Translations under genes and position numbers: made by a program
Shown here: piece by piece, positions 11,066-23,956 of the stretch
Layout: the number at the start of each line of letters is the position of its first letter
Position numbering within the stretch: the first letter of the stretch is position 1
Origin: Polyodon spathula
Lineage: Eukaryota; Chordata; Actinopteri; Acipenseriformes; Polyodontidae
Length of the DNA stretch: 64,000 nucleotides
Direction: 5' to 3'
Assembly: GCF_017654505.1 (NCBI RefSeq)
Contig: NC_054543.1
Span: forward strand, 26,290,747-26,354,746
Notes under the pieces: generated by a model
What the model saw: the letters and a program-made list of their open reading frames with translations, nothing else
Told to the model about the DNA's origin: nothing
Database searches by the model: none

Positions 11066-11574
11066 ACTTACTACCCAGGAACAAAAATTGTGTTACATAG
11101 TGTTATAATAATTAAAAAAAAAAAAACAAGCTTAAATATAAAATTGAAACAATTAAAAACAAAAAAACAAAAAAAGGTACTCGATAGTTTTACCAGGAAA
11201 TTTGCATCTTCTAAAAACGACGTATAGGACCTATTTTGCACTGGCAGAAGGAGACAGTACATACTACTTAATTTTAAGTTTAAAATGTTATTGTTTTGTT
11301 TGTTTTCTTTTTATATAATAAACAAAGCAATTTGATATTTTACAAGCACAATAAGCCACTCAAGGGTGTGCAGCAAGACATACCTTATTGCACTTTATAA
11401 AGGTGTATGAGAGGGCCATGTCTTACAGCACAACTTCTTGTGGGTTACTGCTTACTTACCTAACTGTAACTTACATTTTTTTTTTATTCATGAATACTCA
11501 TTAACACTATTTTTCGTTGAGAAGTAATTGCCTGGGACAGTAAAAAATCTAGACGGACAAGTTTTAAGCTTTAC

Positions 11575-11725
11575 TCGGTGGTCCGTAGGGCAAGTGCTTC
11601 TCTACCCTTGCCCCTCAGTGTGGAATGACCTCCCACGGTTATCAGGACTGCTTAGTCCCTGACCATCTTCCGGCGCCTCCTCAAGACACATCTGTTCAGA
11701 TAACATCTGTAAACCTCACAACTCC
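11575..11725 (+). pseudogene. L2-like LINE 3' coding relic
   Basis: Two adjacent frames read SVWNDLP and, after a frame break, a stretch resembling LLKTHLF. The pairing W-N-D/S-L-P followed by K-T-H-L-F is the well-known C-terminal signature of L2 and related fish LINEs. The fragment is short and broken, so the subfamily cannot be told. A further repeat-like word (TTTATATAGCGCCTTTCA) lies at about 11894-11911. Confidence 0.42.
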
Positions 11726-12042
11726 TGACTATACTGCACTACATGACACCCAATTACACCTGAACTTGCATCAGCTTGTACAGGTACAATTTGGGTCTCC
11801 AACACTTGGGTACCAAAAGTGGGAACACAGGGTCAAAACTTAAAAATGACTTTAATTATCAACTGTGCAAGGTATCATCAATCAATCTTTCCTTTATATA
11901 GCGCCTTTCATAGTGGACCACCATCACATAGGTATGAATTTATATAACTATATGTCTTACAATAATAAAATTATCATATTCAATTGACAGTTTTATTCAA
12001 TGACCACCCTACTATTCGTATATAACACTGACACCAAAAAGC

Positions 12043-12612
12043 AGGTGTGTGATGAGTCAAAGGGGTTTCGGTCTGTGATTCAGCCTCCCGACAGTAGAAG
12101 GTATCAAACCAATTTCCCTTACCAAGATCTCGTGACCATGACGAAAGTCATCTTTATGAGGGGCGGCACCTTGGTGAGGGGCGGAAGTACGAGTATGTAA
12201 ATTCCAGCCATTGGAGTCAAGTGAATGATAAGGACGCTTGTCAGTTGGGGATTGTTGTTCCACTGACTACAGAGGCGGGACGTTGCATACTAAAGGGAAC
12301 GTACTACTGTGTTAGGGGTCGGTCCGAAGGAAAATAGGCGGAGTATCGGGCGGAGGGAGAGACCAAAGTTGAGCAGTGGGGTTTTTGAACATTTTACTAA
12401 TATTTCTTTTGTCCTTTTTTTTGTTTATGTCCGGGGACACCGGGAAGACGAATAAGGACGGTTTTCACTACCTGTTTTGGAATTATTACTCCAGCACCCC
12501 CTCCCTCATGCCGTTTTGTTTTCTTTTGTTATTTGTTTTTTTTGTTATGTATAGAAAATAATAATAAATCAATTTATTTTTGTACACACAAATTATTGTC
12601 TGGACATTCCAT
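12043..12612. repeat. Possible solo LTR
   Basis: A stretch with TG at the left, GC-richer U3-like sequence, an AATAATAAA run near 12560 and CA at the right end (near 12612). The order and base composition resemble an LTR of a retrovirus-like or gypsy element, but I found no second copy and no clear target duplication, so this is tentative. Confidence 0.25.
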
Positions 12613-12904
12613 TAATACACTCTTGCCTCACAAGGTGCTTTTCATAATTAGAATGACAACTATAATACACTGCACACTATGTCCAAAAAGAAGACTTTTA
12701 TGGATTGCTTAGTTACATTTAGCAAAATATAATGTGAATTATGTTTTACATCCTCAAACATGCAATGCATGGAACTGTCTCAATATTTACCTCATTCAAC
12801 ATTGTGTTATTATACAGAAATACAACTGGAACTTACTCATTTTTGGAATTTAAATATCATTTTATTGTCCTAATATTTACCTGTCTTGAAAGGGTTTTTT
12901 TTTT

Positions 12905-13312
12905 TTTTTTTTAATTTAGTCGTTGCCAATTATTTCTATTTTTTTATTTTCTCCCAATTTGAAATGGCCAATTATTATTTATTTATGCTCGGCTCACCGC
13001 TACCACCGCTGTGCTGACTCGGGAGTGGCGAAGACGAACACACGCTGTCCTCTGAAGTGTGTGCCGTCAGCCGACCGCTTCTTTACACACTGCGGATTCA
13101 CCATGCAGCCGCCCAGGAGCTACAGCGTAGGAGGTCAACGCAGCTCACGGGCAGCTAAAAGGCAAGCCTACAGGCCAGACTACAGGGATTGCTGGTGCGC
13201 AGTGAGCCGAGGACACCCTGGCCGACCTAGACCCCACCCCCCCAGCGACGCTCAGCCAATTGAGCGCCGTCTCCTGGGAACCCCCATCCATGGTCGGCTG
13301 TGGAATAGCATA
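12905..13312 (-). repeat. GC-rich dispersed repeat with oligo-T head
   Basis: About 400 bp that is markedly richer in G+C than its surroundings, led by a T17 run and ending near GGCTGTGGAATAGC. I recall similar blocks (CTGACTCGGGAG..., GTGTGCCGTCAGCCGACCGC) recurring in several fish genomes. The oligo-T at the left suggests a poly-A-tailed, SINE-like element on the minus strand. An open frame of 130 codons on the plus strand is most likely a side-effect of the high G+C. Confidence 0.45.
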
Positions 13313-14705
13313 TAACACTCCTACAACATCCCCTAATTACCTATACTAGTGATTCATGCAATATTTCTACAGTAAATACAGTACAGGTGTTATTCAAACT
13401 AAACAACTTCACAGTGTAACTTCCGTTTCTGTCTCACCCTTTTGATACAGTATCTGAAAAGCTATGCTGGCACTTTATAACACAGACATCTTATTCAACT
13501 AAATAAATACTACGTATATTACATGGTTACCTTTCCTAATGTATTTACTTTTTTGCTGTGAGAGGAGCTGCAGCTTATTCAGGGAGACAAGATGCTTCAG
13601 CTTCGCTTCAGTCCCGCTCCGGCAGCCGAACCTGAGGCGAACTTATTCCCTCTTGCCTTTATCCAACCCGCTCTCCTTCTCACACTTGGTTTGCTTGTCT
13701 GTCGCTTCAGACTGAATTCCCGACCGCCAGTTTAAAAACTGCTAATTAAAATGGTTATTTTTTATTTTTTTTGTAAAAAGTAGTGTTGATTCCATGGTGC
13801 TTTATGCATGGTTAATTCACAAAAGGTACAATATTTGCTTTAGTATACGTGCATTATAGAAAGGAAGTTATTTTATTTTGTATCTTAGTCAGATGTGTGT
13901 TGTGTCCTGCGGCACCCTACCTTTGTTTATAATGCTCTTCGGTTATAACGTATAATTGTGTGTTGCCCGAAGGAGCACTGTAATTTAAAAACATGTACAT
14001 TTAAATCGTTACATATCATGCACTTAGACCCTGTTCACACTACTGGGCATAGGTCTGCAACCCCTTTCTATGGAACAATAGCCTGCGCTCAGAATGGAAG
14101 CGCTCCCAAGATATACAGTAATCTTTTTGTAGCAGTATGTAAAAATGATTATGTTTTATAAAACAAGATGGCCACCAGGTGTATGTTTACATCTGAAATT
14201 TAAAACTGCCTCAATTGACAAACGGTTTACTTGACTAACTCGAAACTTCACAAGCATCATCTTTGACACTGTAGCAATACAACTGACTTAAGAAACTCGC
14301 ATTAAACAAGGTGGCTGCCTGATGCATTTTTGAAAAAAAAAAAAAAAAAAACTTTCAAAATCTTCTGTGGAAAAGTTGAAGTTCCTGATTTTAAACTTGG
14401 CACATTGAGAACTAAACACGCTTAGTCAGGTACTGATACTGGGGCTTGGGAGCCGTAAAACTGCCTGGCAGTTCTAGTCATTGTCATTATTATTCTTTAG
14501 TCCCTAACCATTACAAGTAAAGACTGAACATTAGCATTATCCCTTATCTTGGAAGATTGCTGATGGCTATAGAACAACATTAACATTAATAATCACACTA
14601 ACAGGCATTGAAATATAATTTACAGTGTAAATACAAATTTTTACACTTTTTTTCTAATTCTAAGCAAGTTACAAGCGTACCAGTGCCAAATTTTATATAT
14701 ATAAA
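13313..14705. other. No gene recognised
   Basis: AT-rich intronic-type sequence (inside the inferred map3k2 first intron) with an A-run at 14334-14350. I see no conserved coding block, RNA gene or complete repeat. A short perfect palindrome, AAATTTTATATATATAAAATTT (14691-14712), marks the edge of the adjacent Tc1 fragment. Confidence 0.4.
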
Positions 14706-14707
14706 AT

Positions 14708-15792
14708 TTAGGTTGGGGCTCTGACTGAGCCATTCAAGGACATTTACCTTGTTGTTCCTTAGCCACTCCACTGTAGATTTGGCTGTGTGCTTTGGCTCGT
14801 TGTCATGCTGAAAGGTGAACTTCCGTTACAGTTTCAGCTTTCATGCAGAGGGCAGCAGGTTTTCCTCAAGGACTTTTCTGTACTTTGCTCCATTCATTTT
14901 CCCTTCTATCCTGACAAGTGCCCCAGTCCACAACATCCCCATAACATGATGCTGCCACAACCATACTTCACAGTAAGAATGGTATTCTTTGGGTGGTGCG
15001 CTTTGTTGGGTTTGTGCCAGACATAATGCTTTGAATTTAGGCCAAAAAGTTCCATTTTAGTTTCGTCACACCACAAAACTTTTTGCCACATGGCTACAGA
15101 ATCTCCTGTTTTTTTGCATTCTTCAAATGGGATTCAAGTGGGCTTTCTTGAGTAAAATACAGGCCAGATTTGTGGAGTGCTTGGGATATTGTTGTCACAT
15201 GCACACTTTGACCAGTCTTGGCTATATTAGTTTGCAGCTCTTGCAAAGTTGCCATTGGCCTCTTGGTAGCCTCTCTGATAAGTCTCTTTCTTGCTCGGTC
15301 ATCCAATTTGGAGGAACGGCCTGATCTAGGCAGGGTCTTAGTGGTGCCATACACCTTCCACTTCTGAATAATCATCTTGACAGTGCTCCAAGGGATATTC
15401 AAGGCCTTTGATATTTTATTATACCCATCCCCTGATCTGTGCCTTTCAACAACTTTGTCCCAGAGTTCTTCTGAAAGCTCCTTGGTGCTCATGGTTGAGT
15501 CTTTCCTTTGAAATGCACTACCCAGTAGAGGGAACCTACAGGAACTGCTTAATTTATCTTGAAATTATGTGAATCACTACAATTTAACACCGGTGGAGGC
15601 CACTTAACTTGGTTTGTGATTTTTGGTTACACCTGAGCTAATTTAGGATGTCTATTACAAGGGGGGGTGGACACTTATCCAACCAAGCTATTTCAGTTTT
15701 TATTTTTAATTAATGTTCTTCATTTTAATTCCAGGCTACAAGGCAACAAAAGGTGAACATTTTGAAAGGGTGTAGATTTTCTATATACACTG
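14708..15792 (-). mobile_element. Tc1/mariner transposon, one end missing, degraded
   Basis: A Tc1-type cut-and-paste transposon on the minus strand. The N-terminal DNA-binding part is in the frame starting at 15492 (MSTKELSEELWDKVVERHRS, helix-turn-helix, GRSSKL linker), and the catalytic part follows after a frame break ([11 protein letters not shown], which holds the second Asp of the DDE triad, at about 15070). The outer right inverted repeat is preserved (ending ...TATATACACTG at 15792, followed by TA). At the left the element stops abruptly in the catalytic domain near 14708, next to a palindrome, so the other TIR is missing. Confidence 0.82.
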
Positions 15793-18136
15793 TACAATTG
15801 TCTGTCTGTGAGTCTAATCTACAGCACTGCTGCCTGATGTACAGAACAGCACATTACCATCGACTTGTTAACCCAATAAGAGATGACTGTTATTGTTTTC
15901 GGCATTTTTGAACAGCCTGGATACTGACTGAAGTAAACTGAAGCCTCATTAAACAATGAACTTGAATGTCAGAAGCAGTTTTATCAGACAGGTGTGCTTA
16001 CGTAAATTTAAAGTTTTGTATTGATACTTGTATTAATTTGGTTATTATCAAACAACCAAAGCCCCTCCCTAAATGTAAAACAAAAAAAGCTCTGAGATTA
16101 TAGAAAATCTGTGTTTTTCCATGTTATCATAGAAAATCAAATTGGTAATGTGACACTAAAAGGTCCCGGACTGCACACTTTTCTTTTTTGGACCGTTCAC
16201 ATATGAAAAAAGGGCCACGAAGCTGCCCAGGACCACCTTAAATCACAAGTGTGAAGGGGGTCTTATATTCCCTGTGTAGGTCTTGTGTATAGTCTTGAAA
16301 TAAGCAGACACTGCAGCAAGCATGTATGTTCTTTTCTTTTCTTTAACTGATACCAGAAATCTGTTTGTATGTATTACTCAGGTAGTGCACTTCCTAGGTC
16401 ACCACCTGGAGACTGATACTCTCTTCACCTGAAGACACTGGTGGCAAAGCATGTTAGTCATCAGGGGAAGCAGCTACTTGGTAATGTCAAGAAAGAAGGA
16501 ATGGAATGAATTTCACTCTCATCAGGTAAAATGGCCTAGGCAATGCAAAAAAAAAAAACAGGTTTAAGGTACCAGATATATTTTTTTTTTCTAAATGAAA
16601 AACATGCTAGCCACAACTTGAGAGAACTACATATGTAATATGATCCCAAATGTCTGTACACACACTTTTGTACATACATGCACATGCCATACTTGTGTCA
16701 GACACATATTGCACATAAAAGTATGCAAAACATTGGGACCAATTTACATTTGGGAGCTATAAACAAACTGAAATATAAGCAAAGTCTGCATTCAGAAGGC
16801 TAACCTATGGAAGAAAGCAGTAAAAAGTTAATAGTAAATACAAACTAAATGTAATTTTGCCTTGCAGTGTAATAGAAGTGTGCTCTTCTTTTGTTTTGGC
16901 TACCATGCAACCCATTTATTTATAATGTATTTATTATAATGATATATTTATTATAATTATTGATTTATTTGGTCAATAGATACCTGATTTCTACCCCGTC
17001 TGCCGAAGCGTCTTTTTTAAAATTTGTATTCCACCTAAACGGGACTTGCTTAAAAATGCAATGTTGTGTTGAGAGGAATCCACAGCTGCGACAGCATAGC
17101 ATAGGGACAACCAACAGACAGAGAAAAGTAAAGATGTTTCTCAAATTATTTGCCTACAACTTCGCCTATGTTTTAAATGGCTTCATTATTCATTTTGACA
17201 GTCTGATAAAGCTGCAACAACAAGTTAACAAAAGGTATTTTTTACTTGCACCTACTACACGGGAAAATTTAATGTTATGTCTGGAAATTGCTAGAAAACA
17301 GCAGCTAAATATAGCTTAAACTGATATTCCACAATGGGCAGAAAACACAGCAGTACAGCGACCCTACAGTAAATTATGCTACATTCAAAGACCAGAACAT
17401 TAAATGTCAGCAAACACAATACAACAGCAAATGTATATTTATTTTAATGGGTGTATGTAGCCTAATGAATGTAGTACAACTGTTTCTGAATAACCAAAAA
17501 GACAGGCAACAAAGGCAAACCACTGCATCTGTGCTTAACCAGTATCACTGTGCCTCCAAAATCAAAGAAAACACCTTTCAAAATACCTGTCATGGAAGAT
17601 ACTGAAGACATCAAGGTATCTTGTCATATCTTCTAGTTTATATTAATTTGCACTATGAACCACTTTGCTATTTTAAACAAGACGCTGTTCTGGTATTTTA
17701 TTTTCTGTAACTTTGGTCGGATCCAGTTGTCAGATATTCAGTTTTATTCTTCTCCTTTAGTTGGTATCAGCCATCTTTTTGTACTGTGGATATTTTTATA
17801 TTTTGACAGCATTTACATTATTACATGCAATGTCTTAATCATCCGACTCTCGTCTTCACTCGCTCTCCTCCTTTCTACTACCATTACTACTCTATTTACA
17901 GGTACAAAAATTTAACATTGATGTGATAGAAAAAAGTTATACCACAAAACAAACAAATTGGGCTGTTAAATGCTTAAATGAATAGCTTTCTAAAATAAAA
18001 AACAATTTGACTTTAAATTAATTATTTCATAATTTATAATCTTTATCCCAACAAAGCACCTTAAACTCTTGCACTGTTTGGTATACACTAGAGGCAATGG
18101 GAGTGAATTACCTAGCAACAACGTTACACAGAACAT
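15793..18136. other. No gene recognised
   Basis: Intronic-type sequence. The 119-codon open frame at 16960-17319 shows no domain I know, lacks flanking splice signals that stand out and has low-complexity composition, so I do not call it a gene. Nothing else in this stretch is supported. Confidence 0.4.
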
Positions 18137-21100
18137 AGGAATGGGCGAAACTGCTCATTTGTACTTCGATAAAATACCAAGTAATGCTGGGCAAATATCG
18201 CTGATACTGATTACTTTTTAAATTTTATTTAAATACTGCTGACATTGTTTTACTAGGAAAAAAAAACTGAAGCTTTTAAGTTTAATTAACCAACTGTATC
18301 TTTATAACTACCAACATTTCTCTTGATATCTATGTTGAATTACAATAAAACTGGTCATTTGCATCAGAATATTTATCATGATTTAAGAATTCACTTTACT
18401 TCAAGGTTATTTTCAATTATTTCCACATTATGTTAAGAGGTCAGGTATAAAGGCACATGTTTTGATTTAATCCAGGCCAGGTTATTCTTTACCACTGAAA
18501 CAGCAAATGTATAATTTATTGCAAGCGTAAAAGAAATAATAACTTAAAACAGCAGAATCAAAGATAAACGTTCTTTTATTTGCAATACTGTATATGTTTT
18601 TGCATGTTTGCTGTCATGGTTTTAGGTATTTTTTCGCACCAACACAGAACACTGTCTGCTACACAATCAACATTTTTTTACCTGCCCCTGTAAACTATAG
18701 AATAATAATTTCTTACAGCATTCAGGTGTGCTTATAAACCTCTGGAAACCCATTTAAATAAAAAATAAAACAAAATAGAAAGGGTCTGTTTACAAAATAT
18801 TTAACAAGATTTAACTATTTTTTCATATTATTATTTAAAAACAGAACAATGTTGACATGCTTTGGCTTCATCCGATTGCAGTTGTGACTAATTACTCCCC
18901 ATGCTTTTGAAAACACTCTCTCAGAGGGGGCTGATGAGGCAACTATTCCCAGGTATTTGCGAGAAATTTTGCTCAGATTCTTGAATGTAGATTCATTGGA
19001 CTTCCACCACTGTAGTGGATCTTCATTCCTTGCAATCACCTTTTCCTCACTGTATCGGCACATTTCGACATGTGCTTCAGTGGTTACTGCATGATGCTGC
19101 TGGGATGCCAGCACTTGAGAATCGAATTCTGCCCATATTCCACTGTCAGAATGTCCAAATTGATCAGCAGAAGAAGCTGATGCTGAAGCAGATCCAAGGG
19201 CATCTGTAGGGGCTGTGTAGTCTAGTGACTGCACTTCACTGATGGGTCGACTTTTAATGTTCTCAACATTTCTATTGTCAGAACACAAGATTCTTGAATC
19301 TGATGTCCAACATTTTGTTCTATATTCTGGAGTTCACATTTGCAAAGCATTGACAGGTGTATTGCCAGTGAAGTATCTTGTCACTCTGCACTTGACATTG
19401 TTATTTGTAGTACTGTAACAAGGGGTATGACTTTAGATATTGAAACATAGTTTTGAACGGACATCTTCTCAACAGGGTTTTAGAGTATCAGTTGTGGACT
19501 TTATCTATACCAGTTCTTCTTCATTAAGCACAGCGTGTTCCTTCCAAGTAGGCACAGTGAAGCTGTAATAACCTGCAGTTGTTCTGGTATTCTATCCAAC
19601 ATGTAGAAGATGGAATTCCATCTAGTTTCCAATGACTGTATTAACTTATGTTCAGGAATATTCAATTGCTTTTGAATTTCTTTAAGATTCTCTGCTGCTT
19701 TTGTGCTGTGATGGAAAAATCCAACAATGGTACTACATTGCTGCAGAAGGAACTCCAAACTAGTCCTCCTTTAGTGAGTCTTTAACTATTAAATTCAAAG
19801 TATGCGCAAAACATGGTTTACGCACAGCAGCATCCATGTTAGCCCCATTGTCTGTAATCACAGATTGGATTTTGTGATTAATGCCCCATCTAGTGTGATT
19901 CTTACCAGATGCTTAGCAATGTTATCTGCAGTGTACTGTCCAGGTATATTTGATGTTTCCATAATGTAGGACTGTTGTTGCCAGTTCTCATCTATAAAAT
20001 GACACAAGACAGGGAGATATGCCTCTGTTGCCCTTGATGTCCAGATATCTAAAGTCAGAACAATGTTACCTGCAGCTTACAGTAATCTCTTCACATTTCA
20101 TCTCTTCACATCTTCACTTTATCATATAGTTGAGGGAGTTCGGTATGCATCAGAGATCTCCCGTTTGGAATCTCATATCGGGGTTCAAGCACCTTTACAA
20201 AATAATAAAAATGCATTATTTGGCTGTGCTACAAAGTAGTAAATTAATTACATAAGTGCACAACTCTGCTAAATAAGTATATCAGTTTAATCAGTGCAGA
20301 AAAAAAGTGTTTGTTATTAATATATTAATGTTGGAATACCTTGTATAATGCCTGCTTTTTATGAAATATTAAAAACATATTTAAAGCGAATAAAAATAAA
20401 AACTGCCATTTGCAACAAGCCTAAAAAAAAACATCCACAGAAAATATAACAAAAAGTAATAGTATTGTACGGTACACTTTGTAATATTATAGTATACTAT
20501 ATTACATTTAATTACATGTATTAATACACGTGAAGTTAAACTGATAATTTTTATTAATTTTAAAACCCAAAAGGCCACATTTAAGAAATGACAATGTTAC
20601 ACCATAAAACAAAGTAATCGTTGATTCCACAGTATGTTGTATTTATACTAAACAGTTAAGAGGTCATGATAAGACAATATTACTACCTGGAAAATGTCCC
20701 GAAGTTCTGAATCTCTAGAAGGCTTTCTGGACAGATGACTGTTTTAAAGTCGTTGTTTTCAAAAGCACTGCTGCTTCTTCTTGAGTCGCTTTTTTTGTAT
20801 CGAGTTCGCCAAATTCATTGTGATGCTTCAGCTTTTAAGGTGTTTAAATAAATTGCTTGTATTTCCACTGTGCTGAATTTTGTCTTTACAGATATTGCAA
20901 AGAGCTTTGTGAAATGCTGGGCATGGCTCAAAGTAAGCCCGTATCAGACTTCGTTTTCTTCTACACAGCTATGATGACAGTAAAGAACATCCAACACCAA
21001 CAACCCACATGATCATGATTTAACCAATCGCATCCTGTTAAGAAAAGATAATACATTACTGTATGCACATAATTCACCTATTTGTCATAACTCTGATTTT

Positions 21101-21211
21101 TTTCTTATAAAGTAATCAAAATAATCGACACTTTAGCCAAAATATCAATATCATTTAAAAAAACCTTTTATCAAAAATATCGATTACTTTGGTATCGATC
21201 CGCCTACCCCA
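18137..21211 (-). mobile_element. ZBED-type hAT transposon, degraded
   Basis: A hAT element of about 3.1 kb on the minus strand. Degenerate ends face each other (GGAATGGGCGAAACTG near 18137; TATCGATCCGCCTACCCC ending near 21210, whose complement reads GGGGTAGGCGGATCGATA). Inside are, in order, a BED zinc finger, a transposase core and a C-terminal dimerisation domain, all in broken frames. No clear 8-bp target duplication was found, so the limits are approximate. Confidence 0.62.
18815..20930 (-). pseudogene. hAT transposase (BED finger to dimerisation domain), broken
   Basis: Reading leftward: a BED-type zinc finger near 20930-20830 (CNICKDKIQHSGNTSNLFKHL), then a catalytic-core fragment near 19880-19760 (ITDNGANMDAAVRK, with HTLN just after), then 19501-19758 (SLETRWNSIFYML), and finally the hAT C-terminal dimerisation domain in the open frame ending at 18815 (DPLQWWKSNE, SSAPSERVFSKAWGVISHN). 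The order and motifs match ZBED1/ZBED4-like hAT proteins. Several frameshifts and stops separate the blocks, so no protein is made. It lies in the long map3k2 intron and is on the same strand as that gene by chance. Confidence 0.78.
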
Positions 21212-21240
21212 AGTAGAATATGCAGGCAGATAGATAGGGT

Positions 21241-22630
21241 GCATTCGTAAACTCAATCTGACGCTCTGAAAGATCGTCTAAGAAATCTCTTCGGAGTACT
21301 TCAGACCGTGAATTTTTTCTTTAGTTTGCAAATGACCTAAAATGGTTTGAAAATGGAAGTCGGCAGGGAGAACACAAAAGTTATGTTTTTTTCAATGATT
21401 GAAAACACTTTTGGTAATGTTTTACAAGATCTTCAATCTGGCAGTGAGGATGAACATGTAAGCCAGTCATTCGTGGAAAATATGATTGTTTGATAACATG
21501 GAAAGAAGTTTGAATGCAATATAAGACACACGTGTTTGCAGGTTTGTACACTCTGTTAGTTTTAAAAGGAGATTATCAGAAGAGGTATAGTAACTGGTAA
21601 ATGCGAGATTGCAAGATTTCATTAACTGCACTGACGATGACCATTTGAATGCTGGAATAAACACAATCACACATTGCTGGAGGAACCGATGCGCTCAAGA
21701 GATAATATTGGTTAAACTCATGACCCCTTGGTAAACGATTCCTTCTCCAATCAGCGGCTGCCACATCATTTCTCTTCGGGTCACTGTTAGTGTACCGAAG
21801 CTCTGTCTCCTTTCTATATGACCGACTTCTTTTTAACTCTCGGAACAAGGTGTCAGGTCAAGTAGTTCAAGGCACTCTGTTCCCGTTACTTAGCGTCCTC
21901 ACAGGTCGGAAGGGAGATTTACCACCAAGAATCACTGTCTTTCTGTCACACACGTACATAAGACTCTCAACAAGTGGTTGCCCTGGGTGACTGAATCCAC
22001 AAAGAGAAGGAAGGAGGGTGGGGCTGAGGTCAGTGGCTACTTAATCAAGGTGCACTCAGCTCAGCTCACTTCTCTCTTTCATAAAGACAAGTATTGGAGA
22101 CTTGTCGATCGAGAAGTCCTGGAAGATCAAACCTACAGTATTGCATTATATTATTTTGTTCTGTTATGTTTTGAACTTAAGTTTTGCACCGTGCAGTTTG
22201 CATATGAAAGTGTGATCTGTACTGTTTTGATTTGAGTGCTCTTTTTGTTTCCGGAATTAAACCTGTATATATTGAATAAACCAAACTAATATCTGAAGAA
22301 AATGACTGTACATTTCTTTCATCAAGAAACAACTACTCATTACTTTTAAAACATACTTCAGTAATACTGATAGCACTATTATTAACTATGTTCATTATGC
22401 AGTTAAAGTACCGTTTAAATGTTTTTGTTTCAACTCTTAAGTCTAATACTACTGTAATCACTACTGCTGCTCTTCAGTTTGATTTAACTCAGCTATTTTG
22501 AAAGTGAATGCCATGAGAATGCAGCTCTGAAATTCACCTCCTGTGTTTTCGAACGACACTACAGAGCACACCAGGAGTTTACGAACTGTCAAAGTGCGCT
22601 CTGACACAACGAGATTGAGTTTATGAATGC
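21241..22630. mobile_element. DNA-transposon relic with inverted ends
   Basis: GCATTCGTAAACTCAATCT at 21241-21259 is matched in reverse complement by AGATTGAGTTTATGAATGC at 22612-22630 (18 of 19). The internal sequence has no clear transposase. An LTR-like block lies inside (about 21850-22330). The superfamily is unknown; hAT is possible. Confidence 0.45.
21850..22330 (+). repeat. Possible solo LTR
   Basis: Begins TGTCAGGTCAAG, contains a G-rich U3-like part, a promoter-like AT-rich zone and a GAATAAACC poly(A) signal near 22275. The layout is LTR-like, but no target duplication or partner LTR was identified. Confidence 0.3.
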
Positions 22631-22639
22631 GTTTTCGTT

Positions 22640-23950
22640 TTTTATCTTTAAAAAAAAAAATTGGGGGAATTTTTCAGATTTATTTTACATTTATTAAAAT
22701 ATGAATAAAACTGGTAAAAAGTAATTAATTGAAACATCGGTAAAAAATCGGGAGGGGGGAATCTCAGTATACACACTTTACATGTGGAATATGATGCGTA
22801 GCAGTTCTGGTTTCTGCTAATAATGCCCCTGGCATGTATGATGAATCAGAATCTCTGCAAGTCGAACCCACATTGTTCCATGTTAGCTGGTACTTTGCGA
22901 ACGTTTGGGCAATCACTGTTCTGACATGAATAGTACAGAAGGTATGAACATGACATCAGTACAAAACAAGCCAGGTTTATTCATCTTGAAATCATAAAAA
23001 GAAAAGAAAATTGACAGAACTGGGTGGTGCAAGCCATCGGGAGACGCGTCAAAAATCACAATGGCAATTTCCATCAATGCATTCCATATAATTTTACCAA
23101 CTAAAGCATCACCATTTTCTGTCAAATATTTATGATTAGGACTGTTGGCGTTAGACAGTGTTTTTGCTAATGGACAGACAGTACTTTGCACAAAGTCACC
23201 AATACATACCTTCAATACACAGTAGCTGTCCAACAAAGCACAGCGCTCTGACAAACTTATTAACAGTCATTCTGCGCTTTCCTTTTATTAAAGCGTGTGT
23301 TAAAGCAGAATAAATGGATTGCTTGTCTCTCAGTTCACTTTAGTGTTTTAGTTTAATGTGTCGCTTACTTTTAGTTTTTTTTTGTCAGCGCAAACATGTA
23401 CCTAAATGCAGTGGTATTTACAGCACTTTTGCATCCTCTACCTCATCTGACCCCTATTTTTGATTTTTGTAGTATCAAAATGTTTGTTTTCTTTTGAATA
23501 TTCACAAACTGATTTATGTTTTCTCCCTGTTCCTCATCAACTAAAAATATTATATTTTTGTGCAAATATGTCAATTTAGTTTTTGATCAAGCTAGTAGTT
23601 AAGCCTACTACGCCCAGCAACTGCCACAATAATCAGACTTTGATTGGTCAACATAATCAGGTGATAATGTGTTTGTGAAGTGACAGAGAACCATGTTTGG
23701 ACGTTATTTGATACTCTGATGTCTAAACGTCTGCTGTATCCTAGGATACAGTGTAGGGCTGCTTATTACAATGTCTGAGTCAAAATAAAACAACAATTCA
23801 TTTTTATCACAGAAAGGGGATATTTTATCATTGGTCCTTTTATTTTAATCAAAATATTGTGTCTTTCCTAGAAAATAGTACCAGGAAAATATTGAATAAT
23901 AGGCAAAAACTGGTAATTGTAATTTTTCGGTAATTCCGAACCACAAACAC
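22640..23950. other. No gene recognised
   Basis: AT-rich intronic-type sequence. A 113-codon minus-strand open frame (22913-23254) shows no recognisable domain and no supporting splice context, so it is not called. Confidence 0.35.
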
Positions 23951-23956
23951 AGAACA

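Larger units (their letters stand above)
5120..11102 (+). mobile_element. CACTA-like DNA transposon with spliced transposase, invaded by CR1
   Basis: The element is bounded by inverted repeats: CACCGTGTAACAA at the left (5120) and ...TTGTGTTACATAGTG at the right (11102), with TTA target duplications at 5117-5119 and 11103-11105. Sister copies begin CACTATGTAACACAA with TAA duplications. CAC(TA) termini with a 3-bp duplication are the hallmark of the CACTA/EnSpm (CMC) superfamily, so I place it there by inference. The long TIR runs to about 5275 at the left and is matched by 7370-7477 at the right. The rightmost 40 bases of that TIR (11066-11102) are separated from it by a nested CR1 pair (7478-11065). 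The core carries one transposase gene (5442-7258). Confidence 0.75.

Noticed and set aside
12923..13315. 130-codon open frame in GC-rich sequence
   Set aside because: It coincides with a dispersed GC-rich repeat, has no domain, and lacks splice or start context. High G+C alone explains its length.
16960..17319. 119-codon open frame
   Set aside because: No recognisable motif, low-complexity composition and no flanking splice signals.
22913..23254. 113-codon minus-strand open frame
   Set aside because: No homology recognised. It sits in AT-rich intronic DNA and could easily occur by chance.
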